DNA of 58,433 nt. Origin: an uncultured Alphaproteobacteria bacterium (GTDB taxonomy: Bacteria > Pseudomonadota > Alphaproteobacteria > HIMB59 > GCA-002718135). A model generated the notes under the pieces. The model was given only the letters and a program-made list of their open reading frames with translations. It was not told the DNA's origin and made no database searches. Positions 1 through 8,744 of this stretch are shown here, piece after piece; within the stretch, counting starts at the first letter, position 1; every line of letters starts with the position of its first letter. The DNA is taken from positions 1-58,433 of the forward strand of contig CABXEZ010000006.1 in the NCBI GenBank assembly GCA_902511405.1, written 5' to 3'. A program made the position numbers and the translations under genes.

Positions 1-96
1 TCTAAAAGTTTTAGTTTTTTCCCATGGAAATAGAAAAGAATTATTAGATTCATAATCAACACTCAAACTAGATACTTTAAGAATTACTTCACTCAT
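1..96 (-). CDS. oppF: Oligopeptide ABC transporter ATPase, N-terminal part only (OppF)
   Basis: This is the first 32 codons of a minus-strand gene that runs off the left edge. The start codon (ATG, 94-96) directly abuts the stop codon of oppD. The residues read MSEVILKVSSLSVDYES, the usual opening of an ABC ATPase just before the first strand of the nucleotide-binding domain. Walker motifs lie outside the window. The identity as OppF rests mainly on position: it is the fifth gene of an oppABCDF run, and these operons normally end with a second ATPase that pairs with OppD. DppF is an equivalent alternative name. Confidence 0.75.
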   Translation of the reverse strand, partial: MSEVILKVSSLSVDYESNNSFLFPWEKTKTFR

Positions 97-1059
97 TTAA
101 TTGCAGTTAACACAACATTGATCAACCCAATGATTAGTTTCTTTTTCAATTAAAAGATTAGTTGTTTTACCATTATTACAATCATGAGTAGGATTAGGAC
201 ATCTTGTTTTAAATATACAACCAGTTGGTGGGTCAATCATATTTATAGGATTTCCTTTAATTGTTTTTAATTTTTTATAATTCTCATTTAATTTTGGGAC
301 GGTTTCCAACAAACCTTTCGTATATGGATGCAAAGAATTGTCAAAAATTTTATTTGTTTTACCAAGTTCCATAATCTTACCCCCATACATGACCATTAGC
401 TTATCACATGTATCCTTCACTATACCCATGTTATGAGTAATTAAAATAATTGAAGAGTTAAATTCTCTTTTAATTTCATTAAATAAATCCATAATCTGAG
501 ATTGAACTGTTACATCCAACGATGTAGTTGGCTCATCAGCAATAATTATTTCAGGTTTACACAAAATTGACATTCCAATCATTACTCTTTGTCTCATCCC
601 ACCAGACAGTTCATGAGGGTAACTGTTAATAGTTTTAACAGGATCTTGAATTTTAACCGCATCTAAAATTCTTAAAGACTCTTTTGTAGCCTGCTCATTT
701 GTCATTCCATTGTGGTTAATTAGAATTTCGTTTAATTGTTTTTTTATTTTCATATATGGATTTAACGATGTCATTGGGTCCTGAAAAATTATTGAAATTT
801 TTTTAGATCTTATTTTATTAAGTTCGGGCTCACTTAAATTTAATAAGTTATTTTGTTGATAATTAATTTGACCAATTACATCTGCATTTTTATCCAATAA
901 ACCTAATATCGAAAATGCGAGTTGAGTTTTTCCAGACCCGGATTCTCCCACAATGGCTAAACTTTCATTTTTTTTAATACAGAAAGAAACATCATTAACT
1001 GCTTTGACAACACCTTCTGGAGTTTTGAAACTTATAAAAAGATTTTTTATATCTAGCAT
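97..1059 (-). CDS. oppD: Oligopeptide ABC transporter ATP-binding protein OppD
   Basis: Cytoplasmic ATPase that powers peptide import together with OppF. It has Walker A GESGSGKT at residues 38-45, the Q-loop IIFQDPMTSLNP, the signature LSGGMRQR, Walker B IIIADEPTTSLD and the switch histidine in ILITHNMG. The C-terminal tail carries the HPYTKGLL motif and the cysteine cluster around CIFKTRCPNPTHDC that is typical of the OppD/DppD subgroup and has been linked to an Fe-S site in relatives. The reading frame stays open 46 codons further upstream, but that stretch lies inside oppC and is not conserved. The ATG at 1057-1059, one base after the oppC stop, gives the normal 320-residue length, so I chose it. 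Translation is probably coupled to oppC. Confidence 0.93.
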   Translation of the reverse strand: MLDIKNLFISFKTPEGVVKAVNDVSFCIKKNESLAIVGESGSGKTQLAFSILGLLDKNADVIGQINYQQNNLLNLSEPELNKIRSKKISIIFQDPMTSLNPYMKIKKQLNEILINHNGMTNEQATKESLRILDAVKIQDPVKTINSYPHELSGGMRQRVMIGMSILCKPEIIIADEPTTSLDVTVQSQIMDLFNEIKREFNSSIILITHNMGIVKDTCDKLMVMYGGKIMELGKTNKIFDNSLHPYTKGLLETVPKLNENYKKLKTIKGNPINMIDPPTGCIFKTRCPNPTHDCNNGKTTNLLIEKETNHWVDQCCVNCN

Positions 1060-1060
1060 T

Positions 1061-1990
1061 TTATCTATCCTTTGGATCAAGAGCGTCTCTGAGACCATCA
1101 CCAATAAAAAAAAGAGAAAAGAGGCAAATAACAAAGAAAAATAAAGGGAATAATAATTGCCATAAAGTACCATACCGCATAGTACCTGCACCTTCACTTA
1201 TAAGTGCCCCCCAAGATGTATTGGGCTCCTGAACACCCAAACCAAGAAAAGATATAAATGACTCAGTTAAAATCATACCTGGAACCAACAAAGTAGCGTA
1301 AACTGCAACTACGCCAAGTAAATTTGGAATAATATGTCTTCTTATTATTGTAAAATGACTAACTCCAATAGTAATAGCAGCCTCAATATATTCTTTCTTT
1401 TTAATTGATAAAGTTTGTCCACGAACAATTCTTGCCATATCGAGCCATGATACTAAACCTATGCCAACAAAAAGCATAAAAATAGATCTACCAAAAATAA
1501 CTAAGAGTAAAATTAAAACGAACATATATGGAATGGACATTAAAATATCTACAATTCTCATCATAATACTGTCTACTCTTCCGCCAAAATAACCAGCTAT
1601 TGCTCCATATATAGTTCCAACAATAACAGCAATCAGAGCACCTATTATACCAACCATTAAAGATATTTTAGTTCCTTGAATAACTCTAGAATATAGATCT
1701 CTTCCCAATTCATCAGTCCCAAAATAATGACCAGTTTCGATAGAAGGATAACCTAATGTTGAAATATCTCCTAAAACACTCCAATCAATTTCCTCGTTTG
1801 ACCAAGTTGCAAAAAAAGGACCAATAAAAGAAAATAATAATACAATTAATAAAGTTACAAGACTAAATAATGCAGCTTTATTTTTAAAGAAACGTATTTT
1901 AGCATCTTGCCATAACGATCGACCTTTAACTTCATTCATTTGTGATAAATTTTTGCTTAAATTTGAAATTTTGTCTTTTGGAATTATCAC
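1061..1990 (-). CDS. oppC: Oligopeptide ABC transporter permease OppC
   Basis: Inner-membrane permease of the peptide importer, 309 residues. It shows the OppC-type N-terminal segment (residues 1-60: a cytoplasmic arm, then a first membrane helix), a periplasmic domain containing HYFGTDELGRDLYSR, and then the BPD_transp_1 core with about five more helices. The EAA-type coupling loop reads YIEAAITIGVSHFTIIRRHI near residues 200-220, where the ATPases dock. The start overlaps the end of oppB by 4 bases and the gene ends one base before oppD, so the three genes are read as one unit. Family length and motif order are normal. Confidence 0.93.
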   Translation of the reverse strand: MIIPKDKISNLSKNLSQMNEVKGRSLWQDAKIRFFKNKAALFSLVTLLIVLLFSFIGPFFATWSNEEIDWSVLGDISTLGYPSIETGHYFGTDELGRDLYSRVIQGTKISLMVGIIGALIAVIVGTIYGAIAGYFGGRVDSIMMRIVDILMSIPYMFVLILLLVIFGRSIFMLFVGIGLVSWLDMARIVRGQTLSIKKKEYIEAAITIGVSHFTIIRRHIIPNLLGVVAVYATLLVPGMILTESFISFLGLGVQEPNTSWGALISEGAGTMRYGTLWQLLFPLFFFVICLFSLFFIGDGLRDALDPKDR

Positions 1991-2916
1991 GAGTCGTACC
2001 TGATTTTAGGATCGATCCACGCATAGAGAATATCAACCAATAAATTAAAAGTAATAGTTAAGCATCCAACTAAAATAGTGATTCCCATTATTGTTGAGTA
2101 GTCCCTATTAAGAGCGCCATTTACAAAATGAAGACCAATTCCACCTGTACTAAAGTACATATCAATGACTACAGACCCAGTTATCATACCAACAAAAGCA
2201 GGACCTAAATAAGATATAACAGGAAGAAGAGTTGGTTTTAATGCATGTGAAAAAATAATTTTATATTTAGGAATACCTTTGGCTCTAGCTGTACGAATAA
2301 AATTTGAATTCAAAACCTCTAACATTGATGATCTAGTCAATCTTGCAATACTAGCCATATAACTTGTAGATAAAGCTATAACAGGCATTATTACAAATTG
2401 TATTTTTCCACCTTCCCAACCTCCCCCAGGTAACCAACCAAGCCACAAAGTAAAAATAAGAACTAAAATTGGAGCCATTACAAAATTAGGTAAGACTTGT
2501 GCTGAAATTGAAAAACCAACTGCAAAATAATCTAAAAATGTATTTTGTTTAATTGCTGCAATTATTCCTAAACTTACGCCAAATAAAACTGCAATTACAA
2601 ATGACCAAGTTCCATACTTTAAAGTGACGGGAAAACCTTGTGCTATTATATCGTTAACACTTCTGTCCTTGTATCTAAAGGAAGGACCGAAATCAAAATC
2701 TGTTACAATCCCTCTTACGTAATTAAACATTTGAATATACATCGGCTGATCAAGACCATATTTAGCATTAATGTTTTTTAAAACTTGTTCGGGTAATGGA
2801 CGTTCAGAAGTAAAAGGGCCTCCTGGAGCACTATACATTAATAAAAAAGAAATAATTATTAATATTAATATCGTAGGTATAGCTACTGATAATCTTTTTA
2901 AGGTAAATTTTATCAT
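1987..2916 (-). CDS. oppB: Oligopeptide ABC transporter permease OppB
   Basis: Inner-membrane permease partner of OppC, 309 residues from the chosen ATG, with six predicted helices. The first helix (residues 1-30) is followed by a periplasmic segment with KYGLDQPMYIQMFNY, typical of OppB/DppB. The coupling loop reads FIRTARAKGIPKYKII. A GTG four codons upstream is possible, but it falls inside the stem of a terminator hairpin, so the ATG at 2914-2916 is preferred. There is no Shine-Dalgarno sequence: the eight-base U-tract of the upstream terminator runs directly into this start codon. Expression may therefore depend on read-through from oppA. Confidence 0.92.
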   Translation of the reverse strand: MIKFTLKRLSVAIPTILILIIISFLLMYSAPGGPFTSERPLPEQVLKNINAKYGLDQPMYIQMFNYVRGIVTDFDFGPSFRYKDRSVNDIIAQGFPVTLKYGTWSFVIAVLFGVSLGIIAAIKQNTFLDYFAVGFSISAQVLPNFVMAPILVLIFTLWLGWLPGGGWEGGKIQFVIMPVIALSTSYMASIARLTRSSMLEVLNSNFIRTARAKGIPKYKIIFSHALKPTLLPVISYLGPAFVGMITGSVVIDMYFSTGGIGLHFVNGALNRDYSTIMGITILVGCLTITFNLLVDILYAWIDPKIRYDS

Positions 2917-2947
2917 AAAAAAAAGCACCGAACAAATTCGGTGCTTT
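2917..2947 (-). terminator. Intrinsic terminator between oppA and oppB
   Basis: On the minus strand an 11-bp perfect stem (AAAGCACCGAA / TTCGGTGCTTT, arms at 2937-2947 and 2922-2932) closes a 4-base loop (2933-2936). The tract of eight Ts lies at 2917-2924. It starts 12 bases after the oppA stop. The layout fits a terminator or attenuator that keeps the binding protein in excess over the membrane subunits, as is common in binding-protein transporters. The T-tract ends exactly at the oppB ATG, which is unusual. Confidence 0.88.
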
Positions 2948-2959
2948 GTAGTTAATTAA

Positions 2960-4585
2960 TTATTTTGCAATCTTATAAAGATTACGACTGTACCAATTTT
3001 GCTCAACGTTATCAAAAGGCCAACCTTTTAATTGTTTATTGAGCATAAATACACCAGCATAATGATAAATTGGAATTACAGGCATTTCAGCTGCGAGTAT
3101 TCTTTCAACAGTTGTGTAGTTAATTGTTGAGTCTCCAGCTGTTTTAGCATCAGTCATTAATTTATCAACTGCAGCATTAGTGAATTTACCATCATTATAA
3201 CCTGATGGAGTTGTCAATAAATCTAAGAAAGTTGAAGCTTCATTGTAGTCACCACACCAAGCACCCCTTGCAATCTCAAAATCTTGTTTACCACGAATAT
3301 CTAAGAATGTTTTCCATTCTGTATTTTCCATAGTAGCATTAATGCCAAGTTTTTGTTTCCACATTTGCGCCATTACCGTTGCAATTTTTTTATGGCCTTC
3401 AGATGTGTTGTAAATCATAGTGAAAGAAAGTGGGTTATCTTTTCCATAACCTGCCTCTTCCATTAATTCTACAGCTCTAGCATCTCTTTCATCTTGAGAC
3501 ATTTTAGAAAAAGCAACTGATGGAACATCAAAGCCTGCTGTTGCACCTGGAGTAAACGTATATGCAGGGATTTGTCCTGCTTGAAGAATATCTTCAGTAA
3601 TTACGTTTCTATCAATTGCGTAAGCCATTGCTTTTCTAACTCTTACATCTTGAAATGCTTCTATACCGCTATCACTAAGATTGAATGTGTAATAATAATT
3701 ACATAATCTTGGAAAAGAAACAGCCTGATCAGGATACTCGGCTTTTAATTTTTTAAATTGGCCAGTTGGTACTGGTCCTTTATCTAATTCACCAGCCATG
3801 TATCTTGTCAAACCTTGGTTTTCATCAGGGATGACTAATGCTACCACTTTTTCTAAAATAGTATCATCATTATTCCAATACATTGGGTTTCTCTCACGAA
3901 CTAATCTTTCATTAATAACATGCTCAGTTAATACATAGGCACCATTAGAGACCATATTACCTGGTTTAGTCCAATCTGAACCATGCTTTTCAATTACACC
4001 TTTGTGCGTAGGAAAAGTTGTTGCATGAGTTGTCATTGCTGCAAAATAAGGAAGTGATGCAGTTAACTCTACTTGAAAAGTATAATCATCAATTGCTTTA
4101 ACTCCCAAATCAGATGGAAGTACATCCCCACTAATTGCTTCAGCTCCATTTTTTATAGACATAATTTCCATAAACCATGAATATGGTGAGGCAGTTGAAG
4201 GATCTACAGCTCTTTGCCATGCATATACAAAATCATGAGCAGTGACAGAATCACCGTTTGACCATTTTGCATTCTTTCTTAAATTAAATGTATAAACATC
4301 TTTTGAGTCATTAGCAGACCATGTTTCAGCAACTCCTGGAACTAAATTACCATCTGCATCTTGATTTAATAAACCTTCAAATAAGTCTCTAATAATATCA
4401 GAACCACTTACGTCCTCAACAATTTGAGGATCTATTGAGCTATGCTCATCAAGTGCCCAATATGTAAATGTCTGATCATCTGCCAATAATTCACCAGTTA
4501 CAGGATGTTTATGACCATCGGCATATACATTTGTAACAAATGCTAAAATTGAAACAGAAAAAATAATTGAAAATATTTTTTTCAT
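2960..4585 (-). CDS. oppA: Periplasmic oligopeptide-binding protein OppA
   Basis: Substrate-binding protein of the peptide importer, 541 residues, SBP_bac_5 family. Residues 1-22 form a signal peptide (basic start, hydrophobic core, VYA cleavage site). Family landmarks include DIIRDLFEGL, VYTFNLRKNAKWSNGD and DFVYAWQRAVDP, very close in style to classical OppA proteins rather than DppA. There is no lipobox, so the protein should be soluble in the periplasm. A strong Shine-Dalgarno sequence, AGGAGG (4590-4595 on the minus strand), lies 4 bases before the ATG, one of the best in the window. It is the first gene of the oppABCDF unit and is separated from oppB by a terminator, suggesting high expression of this subunit. 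Confidence 0.95.
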   Translation of the reverse strand: MKKIFSIIFSVSILAFVTNVYADGHKHPVTGELLADDQTFTYWALDEHSSIDPQIVEDVSGSDIIRDLFEGLLNQDADGNLVPGVAETWSANDSKDVYTFNLRKNAKWSNGDSVTAHDFVYAWQRAVDPSTASPYSWFMEIMSIKNGAEAISGDVLPSDLGVKAIDDYTFQVELTASLPYFAAMTTHATTFPTHKGVIEKHGSDWTKPGNMVSNGAYVLTEHVINERLVRERNPMYWNNDDTILEKVVALVIPDENQGLTRYMAGELDKGPVPTGQFKKLKAEYPDQAVSFPRLCNYYYTFNLSDSGIEAFQDVRVRKAMAYAIDRNVITEDILQAGQIPAYTFTPGATAGFDVPSVAFSKMSQDERDARAVELMEEAGYGKDNPLSFTMIYNTSEGHKKIATVMAQMWKQKLGINATMENTEWKTFLDIRGKQDFEIARGAWCGDYNEASTFLDLLTTPSGYNDGKFTNAAVDKLMTDAKTAGDSTINYTTVERILAAEMPVIPIYHYAGVFMLNKQLKGWPFDNVEQNWYSRNLYKIAK

Positions 4586-4713
4586 ATTTCCTCCTAAAGT
4601 AAATAAAATACCCTTAATATAATTGAAACAAAACGCAATTATTCATTTATTCTTATAAAAAACCCCGTAAAAGCTAAATAAAATTAACCATAAAATTTAC
4701 ATTAATTCTAAAT

Positions 4714-5571
4714 ATGTCAAAAAAACATTACATACTATTATTATTAATTACATTTTTATTTGGCAGCGCTTACCCTGTTCAGAAATTGATATTTAATCAA
4801 AATGTCCCACCCATATTAATGGGAAGTTTAAGAATGCTTATTGTGTTTATTTGCTTGATCCCTTTTTGGAAATTTAAAATGCCTGAAAAAAAATATTGGC
4901 TTCCCTTATTTTTTTTTTCAATTTGTATGGGGTTTATGGCTAACTTATTTTTAACCTTATCATTAAAAAAAGCGGCAATAGTGTCACCCATAATTATTGG
5001 ATCACAATTAGCTATACCCTTTGCAATATTGTTGAGTTCTTTTTTCTTAAAAGAAAAAGTAAGTTTCAGAAAATGGATTCTTATTTTTACTTCTTTTATT
5101 GGAGTTGGTATTTTAGCGTTTGATCCATTAATTAAAAATGAAATTTTTGCATTACTCCTAATAAGCTTTATGGCATTCTTTTACGCCAGTGCGCAGGTGT
5201 TTTCACGTTACTTAAAAGAATTAGATGTAACAATGACAAACTGTATTATGGGATTATGTGGTTTTTTCTTCTTATTTATAACTTCATATATATTTGAGGG
5301 TAATACTTTAAATAATTTAATTAATATTAACTTTAAGTCTTGGTTATTAATTTTACACTCAGCTATTTTTGTCTCCATTGCTGCACATATGTCGATGTTT
5401 TATCTTTATAAAATATATCCTGTAAATAAAGTTTTTCCATTTTATGCACTATTTCCAATTTTTGGTATTCTGCAAACAATGGTGATTTTTAATGAGATTC
5501 CAACTTTAATTGTTTTTTTAGGAGCTTTAATAGTTATTACCTCTATTTATTTATTAAATAAATTAGATTGA
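4714..5571 (+). CDS. DMT-superfamily transporter, EamA family
   Basis: Integral membrane protein of 285 residues with about ten hydrophobic helices arranged as two EamA repeats (roughly residues 5-135 and 145-283). The first repeat has the characteristic helix with FLFGSAYPVQKL and later LAIPFAILLSSFFLKEKVSFRKW, where EKV/S-x-R-K-W marks the conserved EamA loop before helix 5. Members export or import small metabolites such as amino acids; the substrate cannot be told from sequence. It is divergent from oppA, with 128 bases between the starts, and is followed 15 bases later by a DUF3147 gene. It is one of four EamA proteins in this window. Confidence 0.88.
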   Translation: MSKKHYILLLLITFLFGSAYPVQKLIFNQNVPPILMGSLRMLIVFICLIPFWKFKMPEKKYWLPLFFFSICMGFMANLFLTLSLKKAAIVSPIIIGSQLAIPFAILLSSFFLKEKVSFRKWILIFTSFIGVGILAFDPLIKNEIFALLLISFMAFFYASAQVFSRYLKELDVTMTNCIMGLCGFFFLFITSYIFEGNTLNNLININFKSWLLILHSAIFVSIAAHMSMFYLYKIYPVNKVFPFYALFPIFGILQTMVIFNEIPTLIVFLGALIVITSIYLLNKLD

Positions 5572-5586
5572 GGTATTATAAATAAA

Positions 5587-5937
5587 ATGACTTATTATTT
5601 TGTAAAATTAATTATAACTGCCTTAGTTGTTGTTGTAGTCTCAGAGGTAGCAAAAAAATCAACATTCATTGGTGCAATCATTATATCAATTCCACTTACC
5701 TCTTTATTAGCTTTTATTTGGCTTTATGTTGATACAAAAGATTACCAAAAAGTAATAGACTTGTCATATGGCACTATACTATTAAGCGTACCTTCATTTG
5801 CGTTTTTTATAATTTTACCGATTTTATTAAAACTTAAATATAATTTTGTTATTTCAATTATAATATCTATTATTGGTACCGCTTTTATTTATTTTATCTT
5901 TACTTTTTTACTTAAGAAATTTGGAATTTTTATTTAA
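5587..5937 (+). CDS. DUF3147 family small membrane protein
   Basis: A 116-residue protein with four hydrophobic segments (about residues 5-20, 27-48, 60-82 and 88-110). The motif VVVVVSEVAKKSTFIGAIIISIP, read here in parts as SEVAKKS, then PLTSLLAFIWLY, then DLSYGTILLSVPS, matches what I recall of DUF3147, a family of uncharacterised inner-membrane proteins. It probably shares a transcript with the DMT gene 15 bases upstream. No function is known. Confidence 0.75.
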   Translation: MTYYFVKLIITALVVVVVSEVAKKSTFIGAIIISIPLTSLLAFIWLYVDTKDYQKVIDLSYGTILLSVPSFAFFIILPILLKLKYNFVISIIISIIGTAFIYFIFTFLLKKFGIFI

Positions 5938-5981
5938 TTAGATAAATTAAGTGCATTATTGTAAATTTTTTGTTGCTTTGA

Positions 5982-7130
5982 TTAAAGAATACCAATTCTT
6001 TCAATAAACCAATACAAACCAATACTTGCTATCAAAATAGAAGAAGGAATTTGAAAAGCAATTCTGTAATACTTATTTTTAGCAAATTTTATCGCTATTA
6101 GTAAATATAAGAATAATATTATTGAAATCTGCGCTACCTCAATACCGATATTAAAAGAAATAAGATTTAAAAATAATTTAGAACTTCTATAACCAATATC
6201 ACTTAAAACAAGCGCAAACCCGAGACCATGAAGCAATCCAAAAAATAAAATAACTACATATCTCATATATTCTTTTATGTAGTTTTTAAAAATATTTTCC
6301 AAACCAACATAAACAATTGATAGTGCTATAATTGGCTCAACAATTTGAGAATTAATTTTAATTAGAGATAAAGAAACAAAAATTAATGTAATTGAATGAG
6401 CAATAGTAAATATAGTAATTTGTTTAATTAGTTTATTTAAAGATGATGAAAATAAAAAAAGTCCAAAAATAAAAAGAATGTGATCTAAGCCCTTAGGTAT
6501 TATATGCTGAATTCCCAAAACAAAAAATTTAGTAAAACTAGTAAACATAGATCTAATATTATTTTCTTTAAAAAATATTGGATCAGATTCAGTGCCTGAC
6601 TGCAAATACTCTGTAACTAAGTCATCTTCTAGTTTCAAATCATTATTTTCTCTTAATATGATTGGACCATAATTTTTAATCCATTGAAAAGTAAAATGTT
6701 CAGATTTCTGATTTAGTAAGACTCTAAAATATATCAGTGTGTCTCTACTTATTTCAAAATTTTTAACGTCTTGTGTTTCAATTTTTATAAGATCAATTGT
6801 TTTTAATTTATTATTTATTTTTATGTCAATATTAGAACTGATATCTTTCCAAGACTCTAAAATAGAATTTTCAAGATCTTTTTTATCTAATAGACGATAT
6901 CGATCATAAATTTCTGTAAGTGGGGAAGAATTAGTATTAGATATATTCGAAGCATCAATATTAGATAATATTAATTCAGCATTTAATCTTACTTCAACTT
7001 TCAAATAATTTTCATCATAAGTAAAATCTGCTATTGAAGGTTTAATTTCATGAGCAATAGAGCTATTACAAAAAAAAATAGAAATAATTATAAATAGATA
7101 TAATTTTATAAATTTAATATAAGAGAACAT
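5982..7130 (-). CDS. HupE/UreJ-like membrane protein with periplasmic N-terminal domain
   Basis: A 382-residue protein. Residues 1-26 form a signal peptide (cleavage after SSIA, mature protein starting HEIKPS). A periplasmic beta-rich domain follows to about residue 190, then seven or so membrane helices. The conserved core HIIPKGLDHILFIFGLFLF and the later FFGLLHGLGFALVLSDIG are hallmarks of the HupE/UreJ_2 family; relatives HupE and UreJ are linked to nickel for hydrogenase and urease. No hydrogenase or urease gene is seen here. An upstream TTG at 7146-7148 could add six residues, but the ATG at 7128-7130 gives a clean signal peptide. It is divergent from the DUF4198 gene, with one base between the two start codons. 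A role in metal uptake is inference from family and neighbours. Confidence 0.8.
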   Translation of the reverse strand: MFSYIKFIKLYLFIIISIFFCNSSIAHEIKPSIADFTYDENYLKVEVRLNAELILSNIDASNISNTNSSPLTEIYDRYRLLDKKDLENSILESWKDISSNIDIKINNKLKTIDLIKIETQDVKNFEISRDTLIYFRVLLNQKSEHFTFQWIKNYGPIILRENNDLKLEDDLVTEYLQSGTESDPIFFKENNIRSMFTSFTKFFVLGIQHIIPKGLDHILFIFGLFLFSSSLNKLIKQITIFTIAHSITLIFVSLSLIKINSQIVEPIIALSIVYVGLENIFKNYIKEYMRYVVILFFGLLHGLGFALVLSDIGYRSSKLFLNLISFNIGIEVAQISIILFLYLLIAIKFAKNKYYRIAFQIPSSILIASIGLYWFIERIGIL

Positions 7131-7131
7131 T

Positions 7132-7941
7132 GTGAAATTTTTTATCAATAAACTAATATTTGTTATTATTTTAAGTTCAATATCAAAAATCAGTTTAAGT
7201 CATGAATTTTGGATTGATCCAGTAAAATACCATTTAAAAAATAATGAAATTATAAATGCTGCTGTATTTATTGGAGATAGCTTTGAAGGGACTCAAATAG
7301 GTTTTTCCAAAAAATATTTTAAAAACTTAAATTTATTTTCTAAAGATAAGAAAAAAAAAATAAAGGGAAGAATGGGTGATTTTCCTGCTCTTAATATAAA
7401 AGAAATATTCTCAGGATTAAATATAATTCAAGTTGAGTCAAAAATGAACTACATCGATTATAAGGGGTTATTAAAATTTGAAGTTTTTTCACGAAAAAAA
7501 GGATATCGTAACCTGGTAGACACCCACAAAGAAAATAACTACCCTGATAATTTTGTTGAAAGTTACAAAAGATATGCAAAATCCATGGTCAGTGTTGACA
7601 ACTTTGATGGGAATGATGTCGATACTAATATGGAACTTGAATTAATATTTTTAGACAACCCACTAAAAAATTTGAATGAAAGTAAAAGAGTATTGCTTGA
7701 ATATCAAAATAAAATTTTAGCCGATCATCAAGTTTTAATAATGAGTGTTAAAGGAGATAATTTTAAAAAAGAATTTTTAAAAACAAACGATGAAGGTTAT
7801 ATTGAATATTTTTTTAAAAAAGGTACAAAATATTTAATTGACAGTGTTGTTATCATTGAAGGAAGTAATAAAAAAAAGGATAATTATGCTAAATGGCATT
7901 CATTGTGGGCATCCTATACTCTAAAAACTCCAGATTTATGA
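7132..7941 (+). CDS. DUF4198 family periplasmic protein
   Basis: A 269-residue protein beginning at GTG 7132. Residues 1-23 are a signal peptide (ending SLS), and the mature protein starts HEFWIDPVKY, the conserved opening of DUF4198 proteins. This family is often found next to nickel or cobalt transporters and TonB receptors and is thought to take part in metal uptake; the N-terminal histidine may be a ligand. Only ATT (7129) is an alternative start because a stop lies at 7120-7122. A purine-rich AAGAG at 7121-7125 could act as ribosome-binding site. The gene overlaps the next one (TupA-like) by 4 bases (ATGA), so the two are likely translated together. Confidence 0.78.
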   Translation: MKFFINKLIFVIILSSISKISLSHEFWIDPVKYHLKNNEIINAAVFIGDSFEGTQIGFSKKYFKNLNLFSKDKKKKIKGRMGDFPALNIKEIFSGLNIIQVESKMNYIDYKGLLKFEVFSRKKGYRNLVDTHKENNYPDNFVESYKRYAKSMVSVDNFDGNDVDTNMELELIFLDNPLKNLNESKRVLLEYQNKILADHQVLIMSVKGDNFKKEFLKTNDEGYIEYFFKKGTKYLIDSVVIIEGSNKKKDNYAKWHSLWASYTLKTPDL

Positions 7942-8744
7942 GTTTTAGGTCTAGTTTCAGAATAATACTATTTATATTAACAATTTTTTTTTCAACTATT
8001 TCTAAAGCTGACAATAAAATTATTATAGCAAGTACTACTTCAACATACGATACTGGACTTCTAAATTTATTAAATGAAGAATTTTACAAAAAATATGAAG
8101 TGAGAGTGCAAGTATTATCTCTTGGTACAGGGCAAGCAATTAGGACTGCTAAAGATGGTAATGCTGAAATTTTACTTGTTCATCATAAGCCGTCAGAAAT
8201 AGAATTTATGAATAATGGATACGGCGTTGAAAGACATGAAATAATGTACAATGATTATGTTTTGGTTGGGCCAAAAAATGATAGTGATTTATGTATATCT
8301 GTTCAACAAAAATTAGAACAAATTTATATTAATCAATTTCTTTTTATATCTAGAGGTGATGATAGTGGGACTCACCGAAAAGAGTTAGAAATGTGGGATC
8401 TAACTGATATTAAAGTTAACAAAAATAAAAAATGGTATTTAAGTGTTGGTCAAGGAATGGGGAGCACCTTACTAATTGCAAATGAAAAAAAAGGCTACAC
8501 ATTATCAGATAGAAGTACTTGGATTGCTTTTAATAATAGAGAAAATTTGAAAATTGTATGTGAAGATTTCCCTCCTCTTTTTAATCAATACGGAATAATA
8601 CTAGTTAACTCAAAACTAAATAAAAATTTAAATTATAAAGATGCAAAAAAATACATTGATTGGTTTAAGACTGCTGAAGTAAAAGAATTAATTAATAATT
8701 TTAAGGCAAAAGGTAAACAATTATTTTATTATAACTATAATTAA
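7938..8744 (+). CDS. tupA: TupA-like tungstate/oxyanion ABC transporter binding protein
   Basis: A 268-residue secreted protein. The start is placed at ATG 7938, overlapping the DUF4198 stop; the frame is open 15 codons further upstream, but that adds a non-signal stretch. The signal peptide ends near residue 25 (ISKA). The mature part begins with IIIASTTSTYDTGLL and continues with LGTGQAIRTAKDGNAEILLVH and EIMYNDYVLVGP, the signature segments of TupA-type tungstate-binding proteins (PBP-like family 2). Later SRGDDSGTHRKEL and SDRSTW also match. No TupB permease or TupC ATPase lies in the window, so the transporter partners are elsewhere or absent. The 3' end overlaps the convergent methyltransferase gene by 4 bases. 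Confidence 0.85.
   Translation: MSFRSSFRIILFILTIFFSTISKADNKIIIASTTSTYDTGLLNLLNEEFYKKYEVRVQVLSLGTGQAIRTAKDGNAEILLVHHKPSEIEFMNNGYGVERHEIMYNDYVLVGPKNDSDLCISVQQKLEQIYINQFLFISRGDDSGTHRKELEMWDLTDIKVNKNKKWYLSVGQGMGSTLLIANEKKGYTLSDRSTWIAFNNRENLKIVCEDFPPLFNQYGIILVNSKLNKNLNYKDAKKYIDWFKTAEVKELINNFKAKGKQLFYYNYN

Noticed and set aside
1060-1197. N-terminal extension of OppD by 46 codons
   Set aside because: It lies within oppC in another frame, does not resemble ABC ATPases, and the ATG at 1057-1059 gives the normal start.
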